NCBI GenBank assembly: GCA_025360605.1
Contig: JANYBV010000009.1
Span: forward strand, 62,001 to 126,000
DNA: 64,000 nucleotides
Direction: 5' to 3'
DNA from: Alphaproteobacteria bacterium
GTDB taxonomy: Bacteria > Pseudomonadota > Alphaproteobacteria > Rickettsiales > SXRF01
The translations under genes were made by a program, and so were the position numbers. The notes under the pieces were generated by a model. The model was not told where the DNA came from. It worked only from the letters and a program-made list of their open reading frames with translations, and did no database searches. Shown here piece by piece: positions 8,187-17,479 of this stretch (its first letter is position 1; every line of letters begins with the position of its first letter).

Positions 8187-10739
8187 ATGAGCAAAGCCCA
8201 AGAGCAAAAACGCGATGATAGTGATAATATTGCTGAGGGTTATGGCGCTCATCTCGACGAGTTGATTCTTGGTGATGATGGCGGGAAGCATTTGCGTGCG
8301 CTGGCATGTTCCCATGTGTCTAAATTTTTAGATTCAGTGCCGAGGGATAGCCAGCTGGCACTGGCAATTTGCCGTATGGTGGAACCCAATAAGATTGGGC
8401 TTCCGGAATTGGCTGATAAGTTTCCTGCAGGTAAAAAGACATTCCATGACACGTTGGAATCTGAAAAAGAGCGAAAAAAACCGGTCGTTGATCTGCAGAA
8501 AAAGCTGGCAGATGAAAGAAAGAAACTTCAGGACGAAAAAGGGGGCGATACTGATAGAAAAGAGCGGTTGAGCCAGATAAAACAAGAGCTCAAACAGATA
8601 GATAAAGATCTGGCGGAGTTCACAGAGATTAAATATACGCCACGCTATCCGGATGATTCCAAGGGGGTGGGATCTGTTAATGCGAATACGGTTGAGGAGC
8701 AGGACTGGAAGATTTTATGTGACTGGTTTAAAGATAATTCCAAGGAGCTGGTGGATTCACAGCCGGGGCATATATTCAAAAATCTGGAGATGATCAGTAA
8801 AGAATTAGGGCTCACAGAAGCGCAGGTCAATGTATTGACTCTTCTGGTCGTTCATGAACATATCGGGTTTTTTGAGAGTATTTTTGACGAATTACATCTC
8901 AAAAATCAAAAGCAATATAATGCGCTGATCGCAAAAATGCTGGGCGTGAAAACCGAAGAAGTATCCGAACTGTTTCGTTCTGATTCACCATTGGTGCAAT
9001 ATGGTTTGATCGATATTTCCAGAAACCCTGATGTTCCAAGTACCAGCGGATATTTGGATGCGTTGCTTTCAGAACCCGATGTGACCGTGGATGGTCTTAA
9101 AAAGCGCCTTATGGGGCATAGCATTCCCAGCGAGCTGGATTGGGAAAAAGATTTCAAAGGTTTGGGTGAAGATGGTACCAGAATGGTGCGGCTGATCGAG
9201 GCCACCATTGCTAAAAGGCAAACGGATCCAAAGGCTGAAGGACACGCCTTCTTTTTAGCGGGGCCACCCGATACGGGTAAGACTTCTGCCGTTGCGGCGT
9301 TGGCCCAGCATTTAAAGAAAACCCATCCGGATCTTGAATTGCGCGTGATTGGAGAAAATCCCGTGGAACGTGTTGTCGGGAATCATGATGATGAAGGGGG
9401 TTATTACGAGGAGCGGAAAGTTTCAGATAGCGCACCGCTTACCCCTCATGACAGGTTGGCGCAGATCAAAATGGCATTGGCTTTAGGTGGGAGTAATCCC
9501 AACATGATTTTTCTTATCGAAGAGCCCGACCGTCTGATGCCGCGTAATAAATTGACGGATGAGACCGATGAGAGCATTGATCGTGTTGTTATCCAAAGGT
9601 TGATTGAAAAACATGGCTCTACCGCCCTGATTTTTACGACCAATAACTGGTGGGATATTCATCCGGCGGCGCGCCGTCGTGTGAAGCAATGTATTGAGTT
9701 TGATGTGCCTGATGCTGCGGCACGCAAGGGGATATTGGATCGTTTATGCGAAACCAACAAAATAACCCTACCTGAGGCAGATCGTGAACGCCTTGCCAAC
9801 ACCTATGAAATTCCAGCAGGTAAATGGGCTTCCGCAGTAAAAAATGCAGCAATCACGGCTAAGGGGCCGGAGGATATTGCGCCTGAAATTGAATACTGGA
9901 TTAAAAATCAGGCTAAACGGGATTTGGGAAGCGTCAATGCCGTGACCACCAAACGGGTTAAGCCGTTGCAGCCGTATGATTTCCAATTGCTCAATCCGGT
10001 GAATCCATCGATACCGCTGGATAAACTGTTTGATCGTGTAAAAAAAATGCCGGCGGGAAACCAGAGTTTTCGTATGTGCCTCGAAGGTTGGCCAGGAACG
10101 GGCAAGAGCGAATTCGTATGGCATCTTGCCGAGATGATGGGCAAAGAAGTGATTCATGCCAAAGCATCTGAGATATTGGATAAATACGTCGGTGGCACCG
10201 AGCAGAATATAGCCCGATTCTTTGAAGAAGCTCAGGAAAAGGGAGCTATTCTGCTGATCGACGAAGTGGACAGTATTCTGCGGGACCGCAGGGAAGCGAA
10301 GCAAAGCTGGGAGGTGTCACAAGTGAATCAGTTCCTGACCAGTCTGGAGCATTATAAAGGCATGGTGGCTGTTACGACCAATAATTTTGAAAGTATTGAT
10401 GCCGCATCTAAAAGGCGCTTTGACTTCACCATGGGATTTGATTTTCTAACGCAGGAACAAAATACCCATGCGTTTAAAAAGTTTTTTGGCTTGGACAAAC
10501 CGCAAGACTTCACCGCGCCAGACAATATGACTCCGGCGGATTATGCCAGAGTGTATAAACAGGCGGCTTTCATGGGAGAGCTTGAGAATACGGATTTCAT
10601 TACCAGCCAGCTTAAGGCTGCCAGCAAGGAAAAACCCAAGGAAGATGTGCCAAGGTTGGCTCCGCCAAAACGGATGGGGTTTGGCGGACACGTAGAGGCC
10701 GTGGCTAAACGTGCTAGTGTCGCGCTTGTTGATCAATAA
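8187..10739 (+). CDS. Tandem AAA+ ATPase (COG0464/SpoVK-like)
   Basis: An 850-residue cytoplasmic protein. Residues 92-148 are a charged coiled coil; about 195-260 are a helical domain including LGLTEAQVNVLTLL. AAA module 1 has Walker A GPPDTGKT (359-366) and an altered Walker B region (LIEEPDR, 443-449). AAA module 2 has Walker A GWPGTGKS (634-641), TEQNIARFFEEA (671-682), Walker B LLIDEVDS (689-696), SWEVSQVNQFLTSLE (707-721) and the RRFDF arginine segment near 743. The second module matches a bacterial tandem AAA family recognisable by the TEQNIA and SWEV-x-QVN motifs. These act as ATP-driven remodelling machines, but the client here is unknown. No strong ribosome-binding site is seen. Confidence 0.88.
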   Translation: MSKAQEQKRDDSDNIAEGYGAHLDELILGDDGGKHLRALACSHVSKFLDSVPRDSQLALAICRMVEPNKIGLPELADKFPAGKKTFHDTLESEKERKKPVVDLQKKLADERKKLQDEKGGDTDRKERLSQIKQELKQIDKDLAEFTEIKYTPRYPDDSKGVGSVNANTVEEQDWKILCDWFKDNSKELVDSQPGHIFKNLEMISKELGLTEAQVNVLTLLVVHEHIGFFESIFDELHLKNQKQYNALIAKMLGVKTEEVSELFRSDSPLVQYGLIDISRNPDVPSTSGYLDALLSEPDVTVDGLKKRLMGHSIPSELDWEKDFKGLGEDGTRMVRLIEATIAKRQTDPKAEGHAFFLAGPPDTGKTSAVAALAQHLKKTHPDLELRVIGENPVERVVGNHDDEGGYYEERKVSDSAPLTPHDRLAQIKMALALGGSNPNMIFLIEEPDRLMPRNKLTDETDESIDRVVIQRLIEKHGSTALIFTTNNWWDIHPAARRRVKQCIEFDVPDAAARKGILDRLCETNKITLPEADRERLANTYEIPAGKWASAVKNAAITAKGPEDIAPEIEYWIKNQAKRDLGSVNAVTTKRVKPLQPYDFQLLNPVNPSIPLDKLFDRVKKMPAGNQSFRMCLEGWPGTGKSEFVWHLAEMMGKEVIHAKASEILDKYVGGTEQNIARFFEEAQEKGAILLIDEVDSILRDRREAKQSWEVSQVNQFLTSLEHYKGMVAVTTNNFESIDAASKRRFDFTMGFDFLTQEQNTHAFKKFFGLDKPQDFTAPDNMTPADYARVYKQAAFMGELENTDFITSQLKAASKEKPKEDVPRLAPPKRMGFGGHVEAVAKRASVALVDQ

Positions 10740-10793
10740 GACTCAATAAGTTAACATTTTTGGCGGCATTGTTAATAATATATTAATATAAAA

Positions 10794-10818
10794 AGGCATA
10801 TAATTAACTTATATGCCT
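10794..10818 (+). terminator. Hairpin after the AAA+ gene
   Basis: AGGCATATAA and TTATATGCCT form a perfect 10-bp stem with a 5-base loop 55 bases after the AAA+ stop codon. The T-rich run that would make it a classic intrinsic terminator begins only about 12 bases later, so it may be a terminator or a regulatory dyad. Confidence 0.4.
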
Positions 10819-10905
10819 GCTATTGAGTACTTTTTAGGTATAAATATCTGTTGTTTATACCGAGGCTCATGTGGCGGGTAACGCTCACATGGTTTCTGAA
10901 TTGCT

Positions 10906-11787
10906 ATGTACGCAATACCTAAAAAAGTTAATCATCGCTATGCGTATGTGTTTCGCATCGCCCTGCTGACGTACTTGCTGATTTGCTGCGGTATGTGGAC
11001 CTTCCAGCGCTATATGCTGTATCATCCGAAAGTCGAGAGGGAAACTCCTGCCAATTATGGCCTTGAAAACTATCAAAGCATTTGGCTTGTCAGTAACGAT
11101 ACGACCCATGTTCAGGTCTGGTATCATCGGGCGCGTGCCGGTTATCCCACCATTGTCTATTTCCATGGAAACAAGGGAGACCTCGGCGAGGAAGCACCCT
11201 TTTTCAGGCTGCTCACGGATTCTGGTTTTGGCGTGCTTGGCCTGAACTATCGTGGCTTTGGCGCGAGCGAAGGTGTGCCTTCAGAAGAAGGCTTTTATGA
11301 CGATGCCCGCAGTACCATGAAATATGCTCTGAAGGTATTATCCCTGAATCCGCAGCATGTAATTATTTACGGTGAATCGCTGGGTACGGGGGTAGCGGTG
11401 CAAATGGCGACCGAATACCATGTTGCGGCACTGGTGCTGCAATCACCCTTCATATCCTTGCAGGCGCGCGTGCAGGCGGCTTGTCCATGGCTGCCTGTAA
11501 GTTTGCTGCTCAAAGACCATTTTGATTCTTTAAGCAAGATAGCGCAGATTCATACTAGGCTTCTTTTGATTCATGGGGAAGATGATGATGTGGTACCGGT
11601 AGCGGAAGGAAAGACGATTTTTGAACACGCCAATGAACCGAAAGAAGCGTTGTATTTCTCGCATCGCGGACATGACGATTTTGATGATGAGCAACTGGAT
11701 GAAACACTGGTCGCCTTTAGTCATAAATACCATCTGATTGATTACCACTCCACAGGCTATGTAACGCCTGTTTCCGGCCATGGCTGA
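10906..11787 (+). CDS. Membrane-anchored alpha/beta hydrolase (ABHD17/BEM46-like)
   Basis: A 293-residue protein with an N-terminal membrane anchor (about residues 14-33) and an alpha/beta hydrolase fold. Visible landmarks are the HGN oxyanion segment (YFHGNKGDLG), LNYRGFGASEG, the nucleophile elbow GESLGTG, the acid in HGEDDDVVP and the catalytic His in HRGHDDF. This order is typical of BEM46/ABHD17-type serine hydrolases, which act as esterases or thioesterases; the natural substrate is unknown. The ribosome-binding site is weak, so the start is approximate. An inverted repeat follows the gene. Confidence 0.82.
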   Translation: MYAIPKKVNHRYAYVFRIALLTYLLICCGMWTFQRYMLYHPKVERETPANYGLENYQSIWLVSNDTTHVQVWYHRARAGYPTIVYFHGNKGDLGEEAPFFRLLTDSGFGVLGLNYRGFGASEGVPSEEGFYDDARSTMKYALKVLSLNPQHVIIYGESLGTGVAVQMATEYHVAALVLQSPFISLQARVQAACPWLPVSLLLKDHFDSLSKIAQIHTRLLLIHGEDDDVVPVAEGKTIFEHANEPKEALYFSHRGHDDFDDEQLDETLVAFSHKYHLIDYHSTGYVTPVSGHG

Positions 11788-11856
11788 ATTCGCCTGATGC
11801 CACAGCCAATCGCTCCAAATTTTTAATAAATCAATTAAAATCAATGGTTTGATATT

Positions 11857-11881
11857 TTCCCGCCTTTCGTCTGGGCGGGAA
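11857..11881. terminator. Inverted repeat after the alpha/beta hydrolase gene
   Basis: TTCCCGCC pairs with GGCGGGAA around a 9-base loop, 70 bases after the hydrolase stop. GC-rich stem in AT-rich surroundings; no strong T-tract follows on the plus strand. Probable terminator. Confidence 0.45.
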
Positions 11882-11963
11882 TATTAACACAACCGTCATA
11901 CACTTACCGTATGATTAGGTTAAGATAATTGCTCAATAAAACCATATATAGCATGTATTTCCT

Positions 11964-14948
11964 ATGGCTCAAAAAAATGCCAATCCGTTTTTAGATCCCG
12001 AATTCGTTATCGCAATGGAGATGCGTTACGAAGATGTGGTCTGGAAAGAATTTGATACGCAAACAGAACGAAGCGGGCCCGGCTTCCCTGGCCATACACC
12101 GATCTATCCCACGGAAGATAGTTTTCTGCACATGTTCAGCCAGCTATGTACCGAACTCAAGCAACCTGATCTGACTAAAGCAGATGGAGGAGATGAGGAT
12201 TTTTCTCCGAAATCTCCTATGGAACTTTTTTCTCTGATTGATGACGACGGGATAAAGCGCAATCACGCTATGATTATGGCGGTGATGCTGGGGCTGAATG
12301 AAAAGGAATGTAAGCAGTTCGTAGCTGCATCCTATGAAGATTATAAGGAAAGATACCCCAAGATAAGCCAGCATGCCAGATGGGGGCTGCATCAGCAATT
12401 AGCCTATGAGGAAGTAAAAAAAGCGTGGGAAGAAAAGATAGGGGCGCTTACACCAAATTATGACGAGGTTCTTGGCCATAAAAAAGATGACGTGCCCGAG
12501 CCCGCATTCGTTGAGCCTGTCGTGGAGCATGATGATCTCGAACCGGAAAAACCACAAGAGCCAGCACGAGATATCGCACACGTTGCCGCAGAGCCAGAGA
12601 AGTTGCCTACCATCTTGGGAGTCGTTCCGCAGATAGTGAAACAAACCAGAACCCAAAGCAGTAAAAAACGCAAACCACCTAAGGCGCCTGCGTTTCCCGA
12701 TGCACCTGCATTAGATAAACCGGTAGCGGAAGCCAAGGTAGAGAAACTCGTTATTGCAGTTACTCCATCCGTTAGTCCTGATGTGCAACCGGACAATATT
12801 GTTATCAACCGGATTCCTTTTTCGCATGAGCGCCAAGCCTTTGATGAAAAAATTGAAGCCGCCGTTGCAGCTGCAACAGGTGAGGGGGAGGACAAAAATT
12901 TTCCTAATCAGGGAAGTGTATTACGTGCTTTGTTTAAGATGGCGCGCAGCCAGCCCGATACAGATGTCAACGTGATGCACTTACTTAATCCTGTGATGGG
13001 GCTCACACGAAATGAAGCCATTGTATTGGCCGTTACTATCGGTCTTAAACATGAAGAAAAAAGCCAGTATATGCGTGAAGCACAAGCGGCGTTTGCGGAG
13101 GCGGGCGGTGATGTGGAGAAGCATTGGCGTCATGTTGAAAATCCCGTGAATGAGGAGTTGCTGATTAATGTGCGCCCGATTTTAGTGGCCGATGCCATTA
13201 ATGAGGAGCGCAAGGGTATTGCGATTAATTATTCTGAAATCAGTCCGAAACCACCTCAAAAACCAAAACCTTCTGTTACGGAAGCCGTTAATCCCGAACC
13301 CATTCGCCCAGCTGTTAAGACGCCGGTTGCAGAGGTGCCTGCTGCAGAGGTGAACCCCATTATTCCACCGGATGAACCGCCAACGCCTTTGGTTCTTACT
13401 CCTCCCTCAGAGCCGGTGTTAGCACCGAAGCCAGAGGTTACGGTTATAGCTCCTGTTATTGCCGCAGCGGTAGCTGCGACGACGCAGGAAGCCAATGTGA
13501 TTGAAACACCCGTTGATGCGCCTGCATTGCCTTCTAATAATGCTAAAACTTCAGAGGTAACTGATACATCTGCAACTGATGCACCTTCAGTAAAAAAGGC
13601 GGATATTCTGGCGCCTAAGGTTGAAAAAATACCTAAGCCAGAAAAGCCAAAAGCAGATAAACCAAAGCCAGCAAAAGATGAAGGTGAGCCGAAGCCACCG
13701 CGTCCTGCGCCCAAGCCTGCGCGCGCGGAAGAAAAAGCTCCTGTCGTGATAACAGATGATATGCGTGCAGGCCAGAAAGCCGCTATCGAAGAAGCGCGCA
13801 AACAATTTGCCGAGCTTAAGACGCATGATGAAAAAGCTATTGCAGCAATATCAACCCAGTTAATACTCCAGCTGGTTGAGCATTCGCCTTTAGGCACAGG
13901 CTATAAGGCGAAGAAGCTGCATGAAGCTGCCGCCGGCAAAATTTCCATCCCCACATTCCAGAGCTTGGTGGGGGGAGGGACCCTCAATCCGGAAAGTTTT
14001 GCCGTGGGTGGTGCGGTCGATGCTTTAGTGCCTAATCTGGTTATTGATCCATCCTATCGCGATGAAGTTACCAATTATCTGATTGGTATTCCGCTACCAC
14101 AGATGCAAGCGCCTGCGCACGATGTAGTGAACTATGTAAAAGATAAACAGGGTAATATCGCTGATGTTATGCGTCTGATGCGCCGTCATCACCGCAGGGA
14201 CATTGAGCATTTTTGTAGCGACGTGCTGCATTTTAAAAAAGATGCATTTACGCGGTTAACGATGGGTAAGTGCCAGCGCTCAATAGGTGAGACGGATATT
14301 GTCGCTACGGCAATAACCAATCTTGGGCTTGAGGCGGAAGACGACCAGCTTATCTTCCGTAAGATGGCATTGCTTATTCCACTGGATACCACGCAGGAGG
14401 CGCTTCGGGAATGTTTTACCCCGCCACCCATTACTCCGGTTACGGATGAAATAGATGCTATAGAGACGAAGAAAAAACACTACTTTGTGAATGCCGATGC
14501 GACGGAGCCTGTTGACCGTGCCGTTGCCCTTAGCCGTTTTTACGAGTTGCTCCGGATGGTGCATGGTAAGCGCGACTTTGATGAGCTGGCAGAGGCTGTT
14601 GCTGCTAAAAGTGGTAGGGGCAGCGCGGTGCAGGAAGAGATCAGCCGTGGTATGAATAATTCTGGCGGGCGTGGCGGGTTTGATCCCGAAAAAGAAGAAA
14701 AAATCAAAGAAAAGAGCAACAGGAAGCTGAATATCGATATTGCAAAAGCGGTAGCGGATTTTGCATTCCCCGATCCGGCAGATACGACATTGCGCGACCA
14801 GTGCATCGAGTTTCTCGGTTCGGAGGAAAAATACCGGCTCTCACAAAGTGCGGCATTGGACAAAGCATGGGTTACGCGTAGAGCGGCGAGTGGTGGCGGG
14901 GTGGTAGGTGCTAGGGATGATGATGAACCGCCAGCCAGCCAACGCTAG
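11964..14948 (+). CDS. 994-residue orphan with repeated helical modules and Pro/Lys-rich linkers
   Basis: A large cytoplasmic-looking protein without signal peptide or membrane segments. Globular parts at about residues 50-160, 285-410 and 600-960 are separated by low-complexity linkers; the one at about 425-600 is rich in Pro, Lys, Ala and Glu. The modules share a pattern: a start like SxLxxLFxxx, a turn, then (I/T)(K/R)N(H/E)A(M/I)(I/V)(M/L)AV(M/T)(L/I)GL followed by (E/K)(E/C)(K)xx(F/Y). Compare residues 98-120 with 347-370; a third, more diverged copy is at about 732-802. The spacing recalls degenerate helix-turn-helix repeats, but that is inference. The ribosome-binding site is weak. No family is recognised. 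Confidence 0.7.
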   Translation: MAQKNANPFLDPEFVIAMEMRYEDVVWKEFDTQTERSGPGFPGHTPIYPTEDSFLHMFSQLCTELKQPDLTKADGGDEDFSPKSPMELFSLIDDDGIKRNHAMIMAVMLGLNEKECKQFVAASYEDYKERYPKISQHARWGLHQQLAYEEVKKAWEEKIGALTPNYDEVLGHKKDDVPEPAFVEPVVEHDDLEPEKPQEPARDIAHVAAEPEKLPTILGVVPQIVKQTRTQSSKKRKPPKAPAFPDAPALDKPVAEAKVEKLVIAVTPSVSPDVQPDNIVINRIPFSHERQAFDEKIEAAVAAATGEGEDKNFPNQGSVLRALFKMARSQPDTDVNVMHLLNPVMGLTRNEAIVLAVTIGLKHEEKSQYMREAQAAFAEAGGDVEKHWRHVENPVNEELLINVRPILVADAINEERKGIAINYSEISPKPPQKPKPSVTEAVNPEPIRPAVKTPVAEVPAAEVNPIIPPDEPPTPLVLTPPSEPVLAPKPEVTVIAPVIAAAVAATTQEANVIETPVDAPALPSNNAKTSEVTDTSATDAPSVKKADILAPKVEKIPKPEKPKADKPKPAKDEGEPKPPRPAPKPARAEEKAPVVITDDMRAGQKAAIEEARKQFAELKTHDEKAIAAISTQLILQLVEHSPLGTGYKAKKLHEAAAGKISIPTFQSLVGGGTLNPESFAVGGAVDALVPNLVIDPSYRDEVTNYLIGIPLPQMQAPAHDVVNYVKDKQGNIADVMRLMRRHHRRDIEHFCSDVLHFKKDAFTRLTMGKCQRSIGETDIVATAITNLGLEAEDDQLIFRKMALLIPLDTTQEALRECFTPPPITPVTDEIDAIETKKKHYFVNADATEPVDRAVALSRFYELLRMVHGKRDFDELAEAVAAKSGRGSAVQEEISRGMNNSGGRGGFDPEKEEKIKEKSNRKLNIDIAKAVADFAFPDPADTTLRDQCIEFLGSEEKYRLSQSAALDKAWVTRRAASGGGVVGARDDDEPPASQR

Positions 14949-14968
14949 AGAACTAGCCGTGGCTGGCT
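14933..14968. terminator. Two-part hairpin between convergent genes
   Basis: AGCCAGCC (14933-14940) pairs with GGCTGGCT (14961-14968), and inside it GCTAG-agaa-CTAGC forms a second stem. It spans the end of the 994-residue gene and the gap before the convergent SDR gene, so it could stop transcription from either side. There is no T-tract. Confidence 0.4.
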
Positions 14969-14983
14969 TGGACGGCCTTGTTG

Positions 14984-15700
14984 CTACATGGAAGAGAACT
15001 GACGTTCTAATTCCTTTGGGTTTTTAGCCCACAATTCACTGAGCTGCGCTGACATTGGATCAGGAAATATATCTTCTTTTCCAGCGGACAAGCCATCAAG
15101 AATATTTTCTGCGGTGACTTGCGGGCTGGTTTTATTCATTTCAAACCCTTTGGCCATATCCGTATCAATGGGACCAGGGAAAATACCGTGGACAGTGATT
15201 TTTTTTGCTTTCAGTTCGGAGCGCATCGCTTGCGTAGCCGAAAAAAGCGCTGCCTTTGACGCGCTGTAGCCACCGATTCCAGCCATGGATGCCAATCCAA
15301 CGATGGAAATAACATTGGCAATGGCGCCCCCGCCATTTTTTTCAATCAGAGGTGCAAAGCTATGCACCATGCTGAGTGTACCAAAATAATTCACTTCCAT
15401 ATCGCGCAACAGCATTGCACGGTCTCCGCTGAGTACTCCGGCGGGTGACAAAACCCCCGCGTTGTTTATAAGCACATCAACATCCTGAGCGGACTCCACC
15501 GCTTTTTCAATCTGGGTGCGGTTGGTTATATCCAGTCCCACAGCAACCACGCGTGGGTCAGAAAACGTAGGAAGTTCGCTGGTTTTTCGGGCTGCGGCAT
15601 AAATCTTTTTTACGTTTCTTTTCAGCAACGCTTCTACAATAGCTTTACCAATGCCACGGTTTGCTCCACTGACAAAGATGGTTTTGCTATCTAGCTTCAT
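14984..15700 (-). CDS. Short-chain dehydrogenase/reductase (SDR)
   Basis: A classical SDR of about 238 residues. It has the nucleotide-binding motif SGANRGIG, NNAG (INNAGVL), and the active-site YSASK with an upstream Ser. The ATG at 15700 is preferred over 15706 because AGGAGA then lies 6 bases upstream. It reduces or oxidises a small carbonyl or alcohol with NAD(P)H; the substrate cannot be predicted. It ends the minus-strand group that begins with the TetR gene and follows the NTF2-like gene by 21 bases, so those two are probably co-transcribed. Confidence 0.88.
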   Translation of the reverse strand: MKLDSKTIFVSGANRGIGKAIVEALLKRNVKKIYAAARKTSELPTFSDPRVVAVGLDITNRTQIEKAVESAQDVDVLINNAGVLSPAGVLSGDRAMLLRDMEVNYFGTLSMVHSFAPLIEKNGGGAIANVISIVGLASMAGIGGYSASKAALFSATQAMRSELKAKKITVHGIFPGPIDTDMAKGFEMNKTSPQVTAENILDGLSAGKEDIFPDPMSAQLSELWAKNPKELERQFSSM

Positions 15701-15721
15701 GTTCATTCTCCTGTAAGTGGA

Positions 15722-16111
15722 TTATTTTGGTTCAGTTAAAACATCATTGATGCTGGCGGTACGTTTTTTCATCCGGCCGTCATCAGCAAATTCCCAATGC
15801 TCTAATCCGTATGATCTAAACCATTGCCCATTGTGATCATGCCAAACATATTCAAACTGGACAGCAATTTTTTCACCTGAAAAAATAAATAACTCCTTCT
15901 TTAGCTTATAGTCCACTTCCTTTTGCCATTTACGGGTGAGAAAAGCTTCAATTTCGGTGTGCCCCTGCAAAAATTCGTTACGGTTCCGCCATACACAATC
16001 TTCCGTATACGCTTTGGCTACTTTTTGTGGGTCGCGCGTATTCCACAAATCCTCAGCAATCTGAACTTTCTGTCGTGCGGATGCTTCAGTGAACGGCGGG
16101 GTAATCGACAT
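15722..16111 (-). CDS. NTF2-like protein (DUF1348 family)
   Basis: A 129-residue single-domain protein with the DUF1348/SnoaL-like pattern: AxxLWNTRDPxKVAxxYTxDxxWRNRxEFLxG, then FLxRKWxxExDYxLxKELxxF, then an IAVxFxYxWHDxxGxWFRSYGxExWxF core. AAAGGA lies about 8 bases before the ATG. NTF2-fold proteins bind small hydrophobic ligands or act as simple isomerases or hydrolases; the function of this family is not established. It sits between an AhpD-like gene and an SDR gene and probably serves the same stress or detoxification response. Confidence 0.85.
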   Translation of the reverse strand: MSITPPFTEASARQKVQIAEDLWNTRDPQKVAKAYTEDCVWRNRNEFLQGHTEIEAFLTRKWQKEVDYKLKKELFIFSGEKIAVQFEYVWHDHNGQWFRSYGLEHWEFADDGRMKKRTASINDVLTEPK

Positions 16112-16137
16112 ATCATCTATCCTTTAAATGAGAAGGC

Positions 16138-16167
16138 AAAAAGGGAAGAGTAAATCGTACTCTCCCC
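16138..16167 (-). terminator. Intrinsic terminator after the AhpD-like gene
   Basis: Read on the minus strand, a 10-bp stem (GGGGAGAGTA/TACTCTTCCC, one mismatch) with a 5-base loop is followed at once by TTTTT. It stands 11 bases after the AhpD-like stop, so that gene is likely its own transcription unit or is partly attenuated before the NTF2-like gene. Confidence 0.75.
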
Positions 16168-16177
16168 CTCTTTATTA

Positions 16178-16729
16178 TTAAGCTGCCTTGGAGACGTTTG
16201 CCGTTGAGACTTTTGGGAAATCGATCTCAGTTGCGGCTACATGATTAAAATAATTGGTGAAGATGTTGAAGCTAACCACTGCGACAATCTCAACGATTTC
16301 TGTATCGTTAAAACCAGACGCACGTACGGCTTTAACATCAGCTTCGGATACATGGCCACGTAACGTTACAATCTTGCTGGCAAAAGTGAGAGCCGCTTGT
16401 GTTTTAACATCAGACGACTTGCCATTTAAATTTTGCGTCAATTCACTATCTGCAATTTTTTGCATTTTGCCAAGTGTGGTATGAGCCGATGCGCAGTAGT
16501 CACAAGAATTAACACCAGCAACCGTCAGTGCAATTTGCTCACGAAGAGCTGAAGAAATACTGGTGGTGCTAAGTGCCTCGGCACCGCCCAGAAAAAAGCC
16601 AAGCGTGGCAGAAGAGTGCGCCATGGTGGTAAAAATATTTGGAGTTCCGCCAAGCATTTTTTTAACGGATTCTAATTGCTCTTTGGCTTTTGCGTTAGGG
16701 GTGGTGTTGGGTTGTATACGTGTTGTCAT
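16178..16729 (-). CDS. AhpD-like carboxymuconolactone decarboxylase family protein
   Basis: The start is set at 16729, where CAGGAG lies 7-8 bases upstream; the in-frame extension to 16789 lacks one. The 183-residue protein has the CMD/AhpD core: EQIALTVAGVNSCDYCASAHT with the redox pair Cys-x2-Cys and the following His, then a helix leading to AALTFASKI. Such proteins are peroxidase-linked thiol-disulfide proteins or related enzymes. It is the first gene downstream of the TetR gene and has a candidate TetR operator in its leader, so it is the likely main target. Confidence 0.87.
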   Translation of the reverse strand: MTTRIQPNTTPNAKAKEQLESVKKMLGGTPNIFTTMAHSSATLGFFLGGAEALSTTSISSALREQIALTVAGVNSCDYCASAHTTLGKMQKIADSELTQNLNGKSSDVKTQAALTFASKIVTLRGHVSEADVKAVRASGFNDTEIVEIVAVVSFNIFTNYFNHVAATEIDFPKVSTANVSKAA

Positions 16730-16847
16730 GGTAGTGCTCCTGGATTTGAAACTTATATCATCAGAAATATTTGACGATGTGGTTATCACTCTCGTCCGGT
16801 CATTTCTGCTAAGACCGTTTACCGGTACTTAATACCGGTTTCTCTTT

Positions 16848-16879
16848 CTTGTATATACCTATCAATAGATAGACACAAG
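16848..16879. promoter_or_regulatory. Candidate TetR operator upstream of the AhpD-like gene
   Basis: A 32-bp imperfect dyad (12 of 16 pairs), with CTTGT at one end, ACAAG at the other and CTAT/ATAG inside. It lies in the leader between the TetR gene and the AhpD-like gene. On the minus strand it contains TCTATCTA, which also occurs beside the palindrome in front of the TetR gene. Confidence 0.5.
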
Positions 16880-16900
16880 TATAAAATTTTTACCCTCTCA

Positions 16901-17470
16901 CTATGCTCTCAAGCGCGCCAATACGATATCAAGAGTTTCTTCAAGATAGCGCTCATCATTCCGTGCGCGGGCAATCAGCATTGCTCCTTCAACGGCTGCG
17001 ACAATTTCCATCGCAGAACTTTTAGGTCGGATTGTGTTGTGGACGGATCCATCAGCGGCACCTTCTTTCAGCAATTGTTCAATCCCATTTTCAAATAGTG
17101 TAAAAAAGTGATTTAGTTTAGTCTTCCCTGATGCCTTTACCGCGTGTATATCGGCTGATAGCATGCCGCAAAGGCAGAAATTTTTATCTTTTCCGGAGAC
17201 GGTACGAAGCGTTTTGAATAGCGATTTAATCCGCCCCAGCCCATCGGTTTTAAGTGCCGTGATGGAAGCAAAAATATCTGAAAATATGAGCGTGTAGCGG
17301 TCAACAAGCGCTGCAGCCAGATCTGCTTTGGTTGGAAAATGATAATGAATGCTGGAGGTTTTAATTCCAATTTCATCTGATATATCCCGATAGCTGAAGG
17401 CATCAAAGCCTTTTAGCTGCGTCATCCGCTCGGCGCTTTCCAGTATCTGTGTTTTGGTGTCCATAGTCAT
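16901..17470 (-). CDS. TetR/AcrR family transcriptional regulator
   Basis: A 189-residue repressor-type protein. Residues 1-60 form the TetR DNA-binding domain (KTQILESAERMTQLKGFDAFSYRDI, then SSIHYHFPTKADL). The C-terminal ligand domain contains a CLCGML segment, as in regulators such as those of the AcrR type that sense small electrophiles or organics. It starts at 17470, or at the second Met two codons later. A palindrome stands just upstream and a related dyad lies before the downstream AhpD-like gene, consistent with autoregulation and control of the cluster (inference). Confidence 0.9.
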   Translation of the reverse strand: MTMDTKTQILESAERMTQLKGFDAFSYRDISDEIGIKTSSIHYHFPTKADLAAALVDRYTLIFSDIFASITALKTDGLGRIKSLFKTLRTVSGKDKNFCLCGMLSADIHAVKASGKTKLNHFFTLFENGIEQLLKEGAADGSVHNTIRPKSSAMEIVAAVEGAMLIARARNDERYLEETLDIVLARLRA

Positions 17471-17479
17471 ATTCTATCT

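Noticed and set aside
13260-13770. TonB-like interpretation of the Pro/Lys-rich region in the 994-residue protein
   Set aside because: There is no N-terminal membrane anchor and no TonB C-terminal domain, so it is treated as a linker.
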